A DNA stretch of 32,734 nucleotides from Nioella sediminis (GTDB lineage: Bacteria; Pseudomonadota; Alphaproteobacteria; Rhodobacterales; Rhodobacteraceae). The translations under genes were made by a program, and so were the position numbers. The stretch's first letter is position 1; every line of letters begins with the position of its first letter. The stretch is taken from assembly GCF_001879695.1 (NCBI RefSeq), contig NZ_MNBL01000070.1, forward strand, positions 1-32,734. Direction: 5' to 3'. Of this stretch, positions 25,061 to 32,710 are shown piece after piece. The notes beneath the pieces are model-generated. The model made no database searches. It saw only the letters and a program-made list of their open reading frames with translations, and was not told the origin of the DNA.

Positions 25061-25936
25061 TTGACCCAGAGTTCCGAGTTGAATGCCGCGCCCTGCACGA
25101 TTTTACCGCAGGATATTCTTACCTTCGTGACGGCCCTGAATGAAACGACGACCTCCGAAGAGGTCTGGCGGCTGTTCGTCGATCTGGCAAAGCAGAAGGG
25201 GATTACCCTCGTCGATTACGTGATCGCGACCGATTACCAGAACTGGCAGAAGGTTCAGTTCATCCGCACGACGATGGATTCCAGCTGGATCGACTTTGCC
25301 AATGCCGACACGCGGGTGCGGCGTAAATCGACCTTTCGACTGCACTCGATCAACCGTCTGGAACCAGTGCTGACCGGATACGAGTATCACGACCTCATGC
25401 ACAACATGGATGAGGAGCGGGCCTTTCTGCTCAAGCAGACAGCCGAAAAATATGGCGGGCGCAGCGGCATTGCGATTCCCATGCGGATGACCGATCCGGG
25501 GCAGGCCGCGCATATGATGCTGGCCGCCGATCTGCCGCGGGCAGAATTCGAAGAGCTGATGGCGCAGCACGGATGGGTGCTGCATGCCTGTGCGCTCTAT
25601 GCCCATATCCGGCATATGGAGCTGTTCAAGACCGAGTTCATGGAACGCAACAAGCTGACCGAAAAACAGCGCGAGATCGTCGAGTCCGTGGGGGCGGGCA
25701 TGACCGACAAGGAGATTTCGGCCCGGCTCGGCGTGTCCATTTCAACGGTTCGCCAGAGGATCAGCGCCCTGCAGAACAAGACCGGCTGCCGCAACCGTGC
25801 CGACCTTGCAGCGCTGGCGATGCGGATCGGCCTCGTGCCCGATCCGATGACCCGTGCCCATCACAATGAGCTGACCGTGTTCCTGAGCACCGGGGACAAT
25901 CAGCAGGGCACGGAATATGCAAGAAATGACACATAA
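25061..25936 (+). CDS. LuxR-family transcriptional regulator (solo)
   Basis: This 291-residue protein has a C-terminal LuxR helix-turn-helix (LTEKQREIVESVGAGM then DKEISARLGVSISTVRQRIS, about 198-233). The N-terminal 1-180 resembles the autoinducer-binding fold, but I do not see the usual Trp-x3-Tyr and Asp-Pro acyl-homoserine-lactone contacts, so the ligand is uncertain. No luxI gene is nearby. The start is TTG at 25061 with TGAGG five bases before it; no in-frame ATG occurs for about 75 codons. The three Hint genes follow on the same strand 182 bases later and are candidate targets. The 180 bases upstream, after the Crp/Fnr gene, hold no gene I can support. Confidence 0.85.
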   Translation: MTQSSELNAAPCTILPQDILTFVTALNETTTSEEVWRLFVDLAKQKGITLVDYVIATDYQNWQKVQFIRTTMDSSWIDFANADTRVRRKSTFRLHSINRLEPVLTGYEYHDLMHNMDEERAFLLKQTAEKYGGRSGIAIPMRMTDPGQAAHMMLAADLPRAEFEELMAQHGWVLHACALYAHIRHMELFKTEFMERNKLTEKQREIVESVGAGMTDKEISARLGVSISTVRQRISALQNKTGCRNRADLAALAMRIGLVPDPMTRAHHNELTVFLSTGDNQQGTEYARNDT

Positions 25937-25950
25937 TATCTGACACGTAA
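25927..25950 (+). repeat. direct repeat at the end of the LuxR gene
   Basis: TGACACATAA (25927-25936) and TGACACGTAA (25941-25950) match at nine of ten positions, 14 bases apart. The first includes the LuxR stop codon. Placement upstream of the Hint array makes an operator possible; chance is not excluded. Confidence 0.4.
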
Positions 25951-26118
25951 GAAAAGCCACGTTTGGTCTGCTTTCTGCCTGCGGTAGCACATTGCCAGCG
26001 CATGGGGGCAGGTGTCCGCGCTGACGGTTCTGGTTATCGAGTGCCTGCCCTTTCATTTCATTAATCACGACTGCCGCGCGCATGCGGAGGGTCGTTTTTC
26101 AAGGGCAACGAGCACTCC

Positions 26119-27021
26119 ATGGCAACTTTTGACGTACCGACCAATACCATCGTCACGATTTACGACGCGACCGGGAACCTGGTCGGCGAAGGCCCGATCA
26201 GCAGTATCGGGGCTTTCACGGTCACTGACGGAAATCCCCCGACGGACAGTACCTTCACCACCAGCGAGTCCCTGACTTACCAGAGCGGGGCCACCACTCT
26301 GCCCGCCAGCTTTGACGGGAACCTGCCGTTTTCTGGCCAGACCTACCCGGTGTTCAGCACGGCGAATTTCACCTATGTCATCGGGGCCACGGTCAGCGGC
26401 ACCTACCCGGATACCTCGAGCTTCTTTCTGACGACAAGCCCGTTCACGGTCTGTTTCGCAGAAGGCACATTGATCTCGACCCCCTTGGGGGAGCGGGCGG
26501 TGGAAAGCTTGGGCATCGGCGACCATGTGCGCTGTGCCGACGGGCGCGAGGTTGCCATCAAATGGATCGGACGTCAGACGGTGTCCACCCGCTTCGGCCC
26601 CGCCGAACGGCTGATGCCGGTGTGCTTCGCCGCCGGGTCTTTGGGCGACGGGCTGCCACACACCGACCTGACGGTGACGGCCGATCATGGAATGCTGGTC
26701 GGGAGCGCCATCTGCCACGCAGGCGCTTTGGTCAACGGGACCACGATCACGCAGGTGCCTCTGGCCGAGATGGGCGAGAGCTACACGGTCTACCACATCG
26801 AGACCGAGGCGCATGAGATCATCCTCGCCAATGGCGCCCCGTCCGAGACGTTCATCGACAACGTCTCCCGCCGCGCCTTCGACAACTTCCCCGAGTTCGA
26901 GGCGCTTTACGGCGATGTGCCGGAGATGGAGGAACTGCCCTATGCCCGCGCGATGAGTGCAAGGCAGGTGCCGGTTGAAATCCAAAGCGCGCTTGGGCTG
27001 CGTTCTCGCCACCTTGGTTGA
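26119..27021 (+). CDS. Hint-domain protein, tandem copy 1
   Basis: This 300-residue protein has an N-terminal beta-rich, Thr/Ser-rich domain (1-111) followed by a Hint_2 module. The module begins at Cys112 (CFAEGTLISTPLGERAVESL), carries the TxxH motif at 187-190 (TADH), a second cysteine in ICHAGAL, and ends in YGDVPEMEELPYARAMSARQ. Hint domains catalyse an N-S acyl shift at the leading cysteine; no splicing Asn-Cys/Ser pair is evident, so cleavage and not splicing would be expected. There is no signal peptide; export by a type I system is possible. In this copy the aspartate after GMLV is Gly, unlike the other two. It lies upstream of two paralogues on the same strand. Confidence 0.88.
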   Translation: MATFDVPTNTIVTIYDATGNLVGEGPISSIGAFTVTDGNPPTDSTFTTSESLTYQSGATTLPASFDGNLPFSGQTYPVFSTANFTYVIGATVSGTYPDTSSFFLTTSPFTVCFAEGTLISTPLGERAVESLGIGDHVRCADGREVAIKWIGRQTVSTRFGPAERLMPVCFAAGSLGDGLPHTDLTVTADHGMLVGSAICHAGALVNGTTITQVPLAEMGESYTVYHIETEAHEIILANGAPSETFIDNVSRRAFDNFPEFEALYGDVPEMEELPYARAMSARQVPVEIQSALGLRSRHLG

Positions 27022-29000
27022 CATCCGCTGATCACCGCCGCGCCTGCGCAGGCCAGCGCTTTCCCCGAATACAGGAGTAAACCCCCGTGCCCGATATTAC
27101 CTACCAATCCGGCGGCTGGCTGGCCATTCTGGCCAGTGATGTCACCGTGACCGGCCCGAACATCGTCAACAATCTGGGCGATCCCGGAACGCAGCTGACC
27201 TGGAGCAATTCCTCCCCTCAGGGCGGCACCTTGCCGGTGACGGATACGGATGGGGATGGGCAACTGATTGCCGGTGTGGACCCGTCCGCCACAGGCTTCA
27301 CTTTCTCCGGCTATACGGTCAGCGCCAATGGTCTGGAGTTCCCGATTTTCACCAATGCCAGCAACTCGTTCTTCTATATTGCCGTGGATGACGTTTCGGC
27401 CTTCAACAATGCCGTGGGGGCAAGCGGGACGTCGAATGCTTATCAGAGCCCCGAAAACAGTCCCAACCTTTACCTGTGCTTCGCGGAAGGGACGGCCATT
27501 GCGACCCCGAACGGGGAGGTCGCGGTAGAGACCCTGGCGATCGGCGACAACGTGCTGACCGCAGAGGGCCGCAGCGTCGCCGTCAAATGGATCGGGCGGC
27601 AAACTGTCATGACCCGCTTCGGTCCGGCCGAGCGGCTGATGCCAGTGCAATTTGCGGCGGGGTCTTTGGGCGATGGGTTGCCCCATAGCGATCTGACCGT
27701 GACCGCCGACCACGGGATGCTTGTGGATGGCGTGATCTGCCACGCCGGGGCTCTCGTGAATGGCACCACAATCACGCGCGTGCCTCTGGCGCAGATGGGC
27801 GAGAGCTACACCGTCTATCACATAGAGACCGAGGCGCATGAGATCATCCTCGCAAACGGTGCCCCTGCGGAAACGTTTATCGACAACGTGACCCGCCGCG
27901 CCTTCGACAATTTCGCAGAATTCGAGGCGCTCTACGGCGACGTGCCTGAGATGGAAGAACTGCCTTACCCCCGCGCGATGAGCGCCCGGCAGGTGCCGCA
28001 GCGGATCGTGGCCCGTCTTGGTCACCGTCTTGCCGGGTGACGCGCTGTCCGGCCAACTGGCGGAGCGCCGCGCATGTGCGGTTGCACCGCCAGGGGCCGG
28101 GCGACCTGCGGGATCTGATGCCAACCATGCTTGCTAGAGGAGCAACCTGACATGACGGACTTCACCTACATCTCATCCGCCGCCTATGACTTCTCCGGCA
28201 ACCTGCTGAACGTCAACAATTCCGGCGGCACGCTCCAGGATCTCGACAATGACGATGAGTTCGTCGTGAGCGACCTTATGCCGGGGGGCGTTTCGTCCTA
28301 TGAGGGTACGGTGGTGATGGGCGGCGTCACCATGCCCGTTGTCTTCGTGTTCTTTTTCAACGCCAACCAGTATCTCGTCTACAACCCCGGTCCCGCGGCC
28401 GTGACCTACGACGCTGTCCTGCCATCACTCACGCTTCAGCCCTACGCTTTCTGTTTTGCGGCTGATACCCTCATCAGGACAGAAACGGGCGAGGTCGCGG
28501 TCGCGGCGCTGACGATCGGGGACCGCCTGGTCAAGGCGGACGGGGGCTCTGCCCGGGTCAAGTGGATCGGACGTCAGACGATCTTTCCGCTGTTCAAGCC
28601 GGGCCCGGCCTCGCAACTGGTGCGGATCCGCGCCGGTGCGCTCGGCCCGGACCAACCCCACAGGGATCTGACCGTCACCGCCGATCACGGCATGCTGGTC
28701 GATGGCGTCATCTGCCACGCGGGGGCGCTGATCAACGGCACCACGATCACCCCCGTGCCCCGGTCGGAGCTTTCGCAGGGTGTTACCGTCTACCATATCG
28801 AGACGGACACGCACGAGATCATCCTCGCCAACGGGGCCCAGGCCGAGACCTTCATCGACAATGCCTCGCGTCGAGGTTTCGACAACTACGCGGAGTTCGA
28901 GGCGCTTTATGGCGACGTGCCGGAGATGGAAGAGCTGCCTTACCCCCGTGCCATGTCCGCGCGCCAAGTGCCGGAGCGGATCAGGGCCAGACTAAGCCCC
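26452..29000 (+). repeat. threefold repeat of Hint-coding segment
   Basis: The Hint-coding segments at about 26452-27000, 27477-28020 and 28452-29000 are homologous, about 550 bases each, with closest agreement from the TADH motif to the 3' end. The intervening N-terminal coding parts and intergenic gaps are not similar at nucleotide level. Confidence 0.8.
27087..28040 (+). CDS. Hint-domain protein, tandem copy 2
   Basis: This 317-residue protein has an N-terminal domain (1-130) distinct from copy 1 but with a shared F/Y-x-G then FPIF-type strand pattern. It also contains an acidic DTDGDGQ stretch (about residues 52-58) that could bind calcium. The Hint module starts at Cys131 (CFAEGTAIATPNGEVAVETL) with TxxH at 206-209, the same 78-residue Cys-His spacing as copy 1, and GMLVDGVICHAGAL after it. 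The start is GTG 27087 with AGGAG nine bases upstream. It follows copy 1 by 65 bases. The C-terminal 180 codons are close to copy 1 at nucleotide level, suggesting recent duplication or conversion. Confidence 0.88.
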   Translation: MPDITYQSGGWLAILASDVTVTGPNIVNNLGDPGTQLTWSNSSPQGGTLPVTDTDGDGQLIAGVDPSATGFTFSGYTVSANGLEFPIFTNASNSFFYIAVDDVSAFNNAVGASGTSNAYQSPENSPNLYLCFAEGTAIATPNGEVAVETLAIGDNVLTAEGRSVAVKWIGRQTVMTRFGPAERLMPVQFAAGSLGDGLPHSDLTVTADHGMLVDGVICHAGALVNGTTITRVPLAQMGESYTVYHIETEAHEIILANGAPAETFIDNVTRRAFDNFAEFEALYGDVPEMEELPYPRAMSARQVPQRIVARLGHRLAG

Positions 29001-29015
29001 GCCTGCGCGGCCTGA
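28152..29015 (+). CDS. Hint-domain protein, tandem copy 3
   Basis: This 287-residue protein is the most divergent of the three. Its N-terminal domain (1-100) has the pattern YEGTVVMGGVTMPVVF, comparable to the strand pair in the other copies. The Hint module starts at Cys101 (CFAADTLIRTETGEVAVAAL), with TxxH at 176-179, again 78 residues after the cysteine. ATG 28152 follows an AGAGGAGC ribosome site; the frame could extend upstream to a 28131 start but this would place the site inside the gene. It ends before a strong hairpin terminator, so the array is probably one transcription unit. Confidence 0.88.
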   Translation: MTDFTYISSAAYDFSGNLLNVNNSGGTLQDLDNDDEFVVSDLMPGGVSSYEGTVVMGGVTMPVVFVFFFNANQYLVYNPGPAAVTYDAVLPSLTLQPYAFCFAADTLIRTETGEVAVAALTIGDRLVKADGGSARVKWIGRQTIFPLFKPGPASQLVRIRAGALGPDQPHRDLTVTADHGMLVDGVICHAGALINGTTITPVPRSELSQGVTVYHIETDTHEIILANGAQAETFIDNASRRGFDNYAEFEALYGDVPEMEELPYPRAMSARQVPERIRARLSPACAA

Positions 29016-29045
29016 TCCCACCCTTTCTTTCTCTTTTCCAAGCGG

Positions 29046-29084
29046 CTGCCCTGCTTTGGTGACTTCGTCACTGAAGCAGGGCAG
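29046..29084 (+). terminator. strong hairpin after the Hint array
   Basis: CTGCCCTGCTT (29046-29056) pairs with AAGCAGGGCAG (29074-29084). The stem continues through two G-T wobbles to GTGAC/GTCAC around a TTC loop, giving 18 continuous pairs. Only a short T-containing tail follows (TCTGCGTTG). Confidence 0.75.
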
Positions 29085-29108
29085 TCTGCGTTGTAGACAG
29101 ACGACAAG

Positions 29109-29127
29109 CTTCACACGTGAAGTTCAC
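29109..29127. promoter_or_regulatory. TTCAC half-site cluster upstream of sulfide operon
   Basis: CTTCAC-AC-GTGAAG (29109-29122) is a perfect dyad, and another TTCAC follows directly (29123-29127), 13 bases after the first. It lies 80 bases before the first gene start and after the Hint terminator, where an operator is expected. Confidence 0.45.
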
Positions 29128-29206
29128 AGAAAACAGCCACAAGGGCCTGCAAAAAAAGGGGTGGATGCGCGATTCGTCCCCGCAGGTTCGAAGGAGACAG
29201 GACGAC

Positions 29207-29638
29207 ATGGAAACCGAATTCACACCTTTGGCCAGCACAATCGGCGGGATTCTCATCGGCACCGCCTCGGTGCTGCTGATGCTGACCCTTGGCCGCATCA
29301 TGGGCGCGACCGGCATTCTGGCCGGGTTTTTCAGCCCCGCGTCCCGCGAAGACTTCTACTGGCGCGCCGCCATCCTTGCCGGGATGGTCACCGGTCCGCT
29401 GGTCTACTTTGCGCTGATGGGGCAGATGCCTGCCGTCGAGGTGCCGATCTCGACCCCCATGCTGCTGATCGGCGGGTTCATCGTCGGCATCGGGGTGACC
29501 TACGGGTCGGGCTGCACCTCGGGCCACGGGGTCTGCGGAATGGCGCGGCTGTCGCCCCGGTCGATCTCGGCCGTGGCCACCTTCATGCTGTTCACCGGCC
29601 TCACCGTCTTTGTCATTCGCCACGTGATCGGAGCCTGA
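29207..29638 (+). CDS. YeeE/YedE-type sulfur transport membrane protein
   Basis: This 143-residue inner-membrane protein with about four helices is a half-size relative of the thiosulfate carrier YeeE/TsuA. The signature YGSGCTSGHGVCGMARL contains Cys103 and Cys110, the type of cysteines that contact thiosulfate. ATG 29207 is chosen because AAGGAG lies ten bases upstream; the longer frame from 29117 adds 30 polar residues before the first helix. It is followed four bases later by a second half-size protein, and the pair probably forms one transporter. Confidence 0.88.
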   Translation: METEFTPLASTIGGILIGTASVLLMLTLGRIMGATGILAGFFSPASREDFYWRAAILAGMVTGPLVYFALMGQMPAVEVPISTPMLLIGGFIVGIGVTYGSGCTSGHGVCGMARLSPRSISAVATFMLFTGLTVFVIRHVIGA

Positions 29639-29642
29639 ACCA

Positions 29643-30080
29643 ATGCGGATTATCGTAGCTTATCTCATCGGGATCGTGTTTGGCCTGGGCATTTCCATCT
29701 CGGGCATGGCGAACCCTGCCAAGGTGCTGAATTTCTTCGACGTCGCGGGAACCTGGGACCCGAGCCTGATCTTCGTGATGGGCGGCGCCGTCGTCGTCAC
29801 CTTCCTGGGCTACCGCTTCGTCCTGAAACGGCCCATGCCGATCTTTGACCGTCAGTTCCTGCTGCCCGGCTCCAATGTCATCGACCTCAAACTGCTTGGC
29901 GGGTCTGCCGTCTTCGGCATCGGCTGGGGCATTGCCGGGTTCTGCCCCGGTGGCGCGCTGCCCGCGCTTGGCACCGGCCGGATCGAAGTCGTTCTCTTCA
30001 CCATTGCCCTTGTCGCGGGGATCTTCGCGGCGCGGGCGCTCATGCACTTCCGCCGTCCGACGGCGCCCACGCAGGCCTGA
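29643..30080 (+). CDS. DUF6691/YeeE-type membrane partner protein
   Basis: This 145-residue protein has about four hydrophobic segments. The repeat family features GMANPAKVLNFFD (21-33) and FCPGGALPAL (100-109, with Cys101) mark the second half of a split YeeE/YedE system. It starts four bases after the first component. The pair is commonly found with persulfide dioxygenase and sulfide:quinone oxidoreductase genes, as here, and is expected to move thiosulfate or another reduced sulfur species. Confidence 0.88.
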   Translation: MRIIVAYLIGIVFGLGISISGMANPAKVLNFFDVAGTWDPSLIFVMGGAVVVTFLGYRFVLKRPMPIFDRQFLLPGSNVIDLKLLGGSAVFGIGWGIAGFCPGGALPALGTGRIEVVLFTIALVAGIFAARALMHFRRPTAPTQA

Positions 30081-30125
30081 TTCCTGCCGAAACCTGAATA
30101 AACCGAACACCTGGAGGATACCCAA

Positions 30126-31010
30126 ATGTCGACCTATCCCGTTGATATGTCTGTCAAACCCGAAGTCGAGGCGTTTTTCGACCCCGCCACCAACACGATC
30201 AGCTACATCGTGAAGGACCCTAGCTCGAACTCCTGCGCGATTGTCGATTCCGTCATGGATATCGACTATGCCGCCGGTCGGATCACCTATGAACATGCCG
30301 ATGAGCTGATCGCCTATGTTCAGAAGAACGACCTCAAGCTGGAATGGATTATCGAGACACATGTCCATGCCGATCACCTGTCCGCCGCGCCCTATATCCA
30401 GCAGAAGCTGGGGGGCAAGATCGGCGTGGGCGACAAGATCATGGTCGTACAGGACACGTTCGGCAAGGTCTTCAACGAAGGCACCGAGTTCCAGCGCGAT
30501 GGCAGCCAGTTCGACAAGCTGTTTGTCGAGGGCGATACCTACACCATTGGCAATATGCAGGCCTTTGCGATGTATACCCCCGGCCATACCCCGGCCTGCA
30601 TGGTCCATGTGATGGGCGATGCGGCCTTCGTGGGCGACACGCTGTTCATGCCCGATGGCGGCTCGGCCCGTGCCGACTTCCCCGGCGGTGACGCGGGCAC
30701 GCTTTATGACTCGATCCAGAAGGTGCTGACGCTGCCCGACGACATGCGTCTGTTCATGTGCCACGACTACGGCCCCAATGGCCGTGACATCGCCTGGGAA
30801 ACCACCGTGGGCGAGGAAAAGGCACACAACATCCATGTCGGCGGCGGCAAGACGAAGGAAGAATTCGTCAAGTTTCGCACCGAGCGCGACGCGCAGCTTG
30901 ACATGCCCAAGCTGATCATCCCCTCCTTGCAGGTGAACATGCGCGCAGGCGCGGTGCCGACCGACAAGGACGGCAACCCGATGCTCAAGGTGCCGGTCAA
31001 CGCTCTGTAA
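30126..31010 (+). CDS. MBL-fold persulfide dioxygenase (ETHE1-like)
   Basis: This 294-residue metallo-beta-lactamase-fold enzyme probably oxidises glutathione persulfide to sulfite with O2. The metal motif is HVHADH at 79-84, with further ligands His154 (TPGHTP), Asp171 (VGDTLF) and His213 (MCHDYG). ETHE1 uses one iron held by two His and one Asp; all candidates are present. The segment PDGGSARADFPGGDA (176-190) is typical of the Blh/ETHE1 group. GGAGG precedes the ATG by nine bases. It stands directly before the DUF442-SQR fusion, the classic pairing for sulfide detoxification. Confidence 0.92.
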   Translation: MSTYPVDMSVKPEVEAFFDPATNTISYIVKDPSSNSCAIVDSVMDIDYAAGRITYEHADELIAYVQKNDLKLEWIIETHVHADHLSAAPYIQQKLGGKIGVGDKIMVVQDTFGKVFNEGTEFQRDGSQFDKLFVEGDTYTIGNMQAFAMYTPGHTPACMVHVMGDAAFVGDTLFMPDGGSARADFPGGDAGTLYDSIQKVLTLPDDMRLFMCHDYGPNGRDIAWETTVGEEKAHNIHVGGGKTKEEFVKFRTERDAQLDMPKLIIPSLQVNMRAGAVPTDKDGNPMLKVPVNAL

Positions 31011-31036
31011 TCGGTGCGGCCAGGAAGGACAGACCC

Positions 31037-32710
31037 ATGGAAATCAAAACCATCAATGCCTCGATCTCGGTCAGCCCGCAGGTCTCGGCGGAAGACATGC
31101 GCCGCATCGCGGATCAGGGCTTCCGGTCGGTGATCTGCAACCGGCCGGACGGTGAAGGCGCCGACCAGCCTAACCATGACGAGATCGAGGCGGCGGCCAA
31201 GGCCGCGGGTCTCGACTTCCGCTACCTGCCGGTGGTCTCGGGCCGGGTAACCGATGAGGATGCCGAGGCGTTTGGCCAGGCGATGGAGGAGCTGCCACGC
31301 CCCGTCTTCGCCTATTGCCGCACCGGTACGCGCTGCGCGACGCTCTGGTCGCTCAGCCACGCCGATACGCTGCCGGTGGCCGACATCCTCGCCTCGACCA
31401 AGGCGGCGGGCTATGACATGGCGGGCGTCGTGCGGCGCATCGTCAATGGCGGCAAGACGCCGACGGATCGGGCCGATGCCAGTTTCGACGTTGTGATCGT
31501 GGGGGGCGGGGCTGCCGGTATCTCGACCGCGTCGTCGCTGAAGGCCCGCAAGCCGGGGCTGGAGATCGCCATTATCGACCCCGCCGATATCCACTATTAC
31601 CAGCCCGGCTGGACCATGGTGGGGGGCGGCATCTTCGACGCTGCCGACACCGCCAAGACCATGGGCAGCCTGATCCCCAAGGGGGTCCACTGGATCAAAT
31701 CCGCGGTTGCCGCGTTCGAGCCCAAGGACAACGCGGTCATCCTCGATGGCTGTCGCGTGGTGGGCTACAAGCGGCTTGTCGTCTGTCCGGGCATCAAGCT
31801 CGACTGGCACAAGGTCGAGGGACTGGTGGACACGCTCGGCAAGAACGGCGTGACCTCGAACTATCGCTATGACCTCGCGCCTTACACGTGGGAGCTGGTG
31901 CAGGGCCTGAAGGAAGGCCGGGCGCTCTTCACGCAGCCGCCGATGCCGATCAAATGCGCAGGCGCCCCGCAAAAGGCGCTGTACCTGTCTGGTGACCACT
32001 GGTTCCGCAATGGAACGCTCAAGGATATCGACATCCAGTTCATGAACGCGGGCGGCGTGCTGTTTGGCGTCAAGGACTACGTCCCGGCGCTGGAAAAATA
32101 CATCGAGAAATACAATGCCGACCTGAACTTCTTCCACAACCTTGTGGCGGTGGATGGCGAGGCGAAAAAGGCAACCTTCAACGTTGCCAAGCCCGACACC
32201 GACCCGACCGAGGTGACGGTGGAGTTTGACATGATGCATGTCTGCCCGCCACAGACCGCGCCCGATTTCATCCGCGTCTCGCCGCTGGCCGATGCCGCCG
32301 GGTGGGTCGATGTCGATCAGGCCACCCTGCGTCACAAGACCTATGAGAATATCTGGTCGCTCGGTGACGTGATGAACGCCCCCAATGCCAAGACGGCGGC
32401 GGCGGCGCGCATGCAGGCTCCCATCGTTGCGCAGAACCTGGCCGATGATATCGACGGGCGCTCGCCCACCTCGATGTATAATGGCTACGGCTCCTGCCCG
32501 CTGACGGTGGAACGCGGCAAGATCGTGCTGGCGGAATTCGGCTATGGCGGAACGTTGCTACCGTCCTTCCCGAAATGGCTCATTGATGGCACCAAGCCCT
32601 CCGGTCTGTCGTGGTTCCTGAAGGAAAAGCTGCTGCCGCCGGTCTACTGGAAGGCCATGCTGCGTGGCCGCGAATGGATGGTGAAGCCCGAGAAGGTCTC
32701 GGTCAACTAA
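31037..32710 (+). CDS. DUF442-sulfide:quinone oxidoreductase fusion
   Basis: This 557-residue protein has two enzymes in one chain. Residues 1-140 are a DUF442/TIGR01244 phosphatase-like sulfurtransferase domain with the loop YCRTGTRCAT (Cys94, Arg99). Residues 150-557 are an FAD oxidoreductase with GGGAAG at 156-161, like human-type (type II) sulfide:quinone oxidoreductase. The active cysteine region PIKCAGAPQK is kept (Cys307). The second redox cysteine expected in GDC is Val445 (LGDVMN), while Cys403 occurs in HVCPPQ. The SCPLTVERGKIVLAEF block (Cys487) and a basic C-terminus suited to the membrane are present. The start follows GGAAGGAC. The gene is complete, ending 24 bases before the window edge. 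Confidence 0.9.
   Translation: MEIKTINASISVSPQVSAEDMRRIADQGFRSVICNRPDGEGADQPNHDEIEAAAKAAGLDFRYLPVVSGRVTDEDAEAFGQAMEELPRPVFAYCRTGTRCATLWSLSHADTLPVADILASTKAAGYDMAGVVRRIVNGGKTPTDRADASFDVVIVGGGAAGISTASSLKARKPGLEIAIIDPADIHYYQPGWTMVGGGIFDAADTAKTMGSLIPKGVHWIKSAVAAFEPKDNAVILDGCRVVGYKRLVVCPGIKLDWHKVEGLVDTLGKNGVTSNYRYDLAPYTWELVQGLKEGRALFTQPPMPIKCAGAPQKALYLSGDHWFRNGTLKDIDIQFMNAGGVLFGVKDYVPALEKYIEKYNADLNFFHNLVAVDGEAKKATFNVAKPDTDPTEVTVEFDMMHVCPPQTAPDFIRVSPLADAAGWVDVDQATLRHKTYENIWSLGDVMNAPNAKTAAAARMQAPIVAQNLADDIDGRSPTSMYNGYGSCPLTVERGKIVLAEFGYGGTLLPSFPKWLIDGTKPSGLSWFLKEKLLPPVYWKAMLRGREWMVKPEKVSVN

Noticed and set aside
26065-28967. Long minus-strand frames opposite the Hint genes that resemble each other
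   Set aside because: They resemble each other only because the sense Hint genes are paralogues; no ribosome sites or domain features.
26452-29000. Hint modules as inteins
   Set aside because: There is no interrupted host protein and no C-terminal splicing Asn followed by an extein nucleophile; these are stand-alone Hint_2 proteins.
29091-29119. TTGTAG as a -35 box for the sulfide operon
   Set aside because: No acceptable -10 element occurs at 16-18 bases.
30767-32335. 522-residue open frame on the minus strand
   Set aside because: It is opposite the dioxygenase and SQR fusion genes and has no family features.
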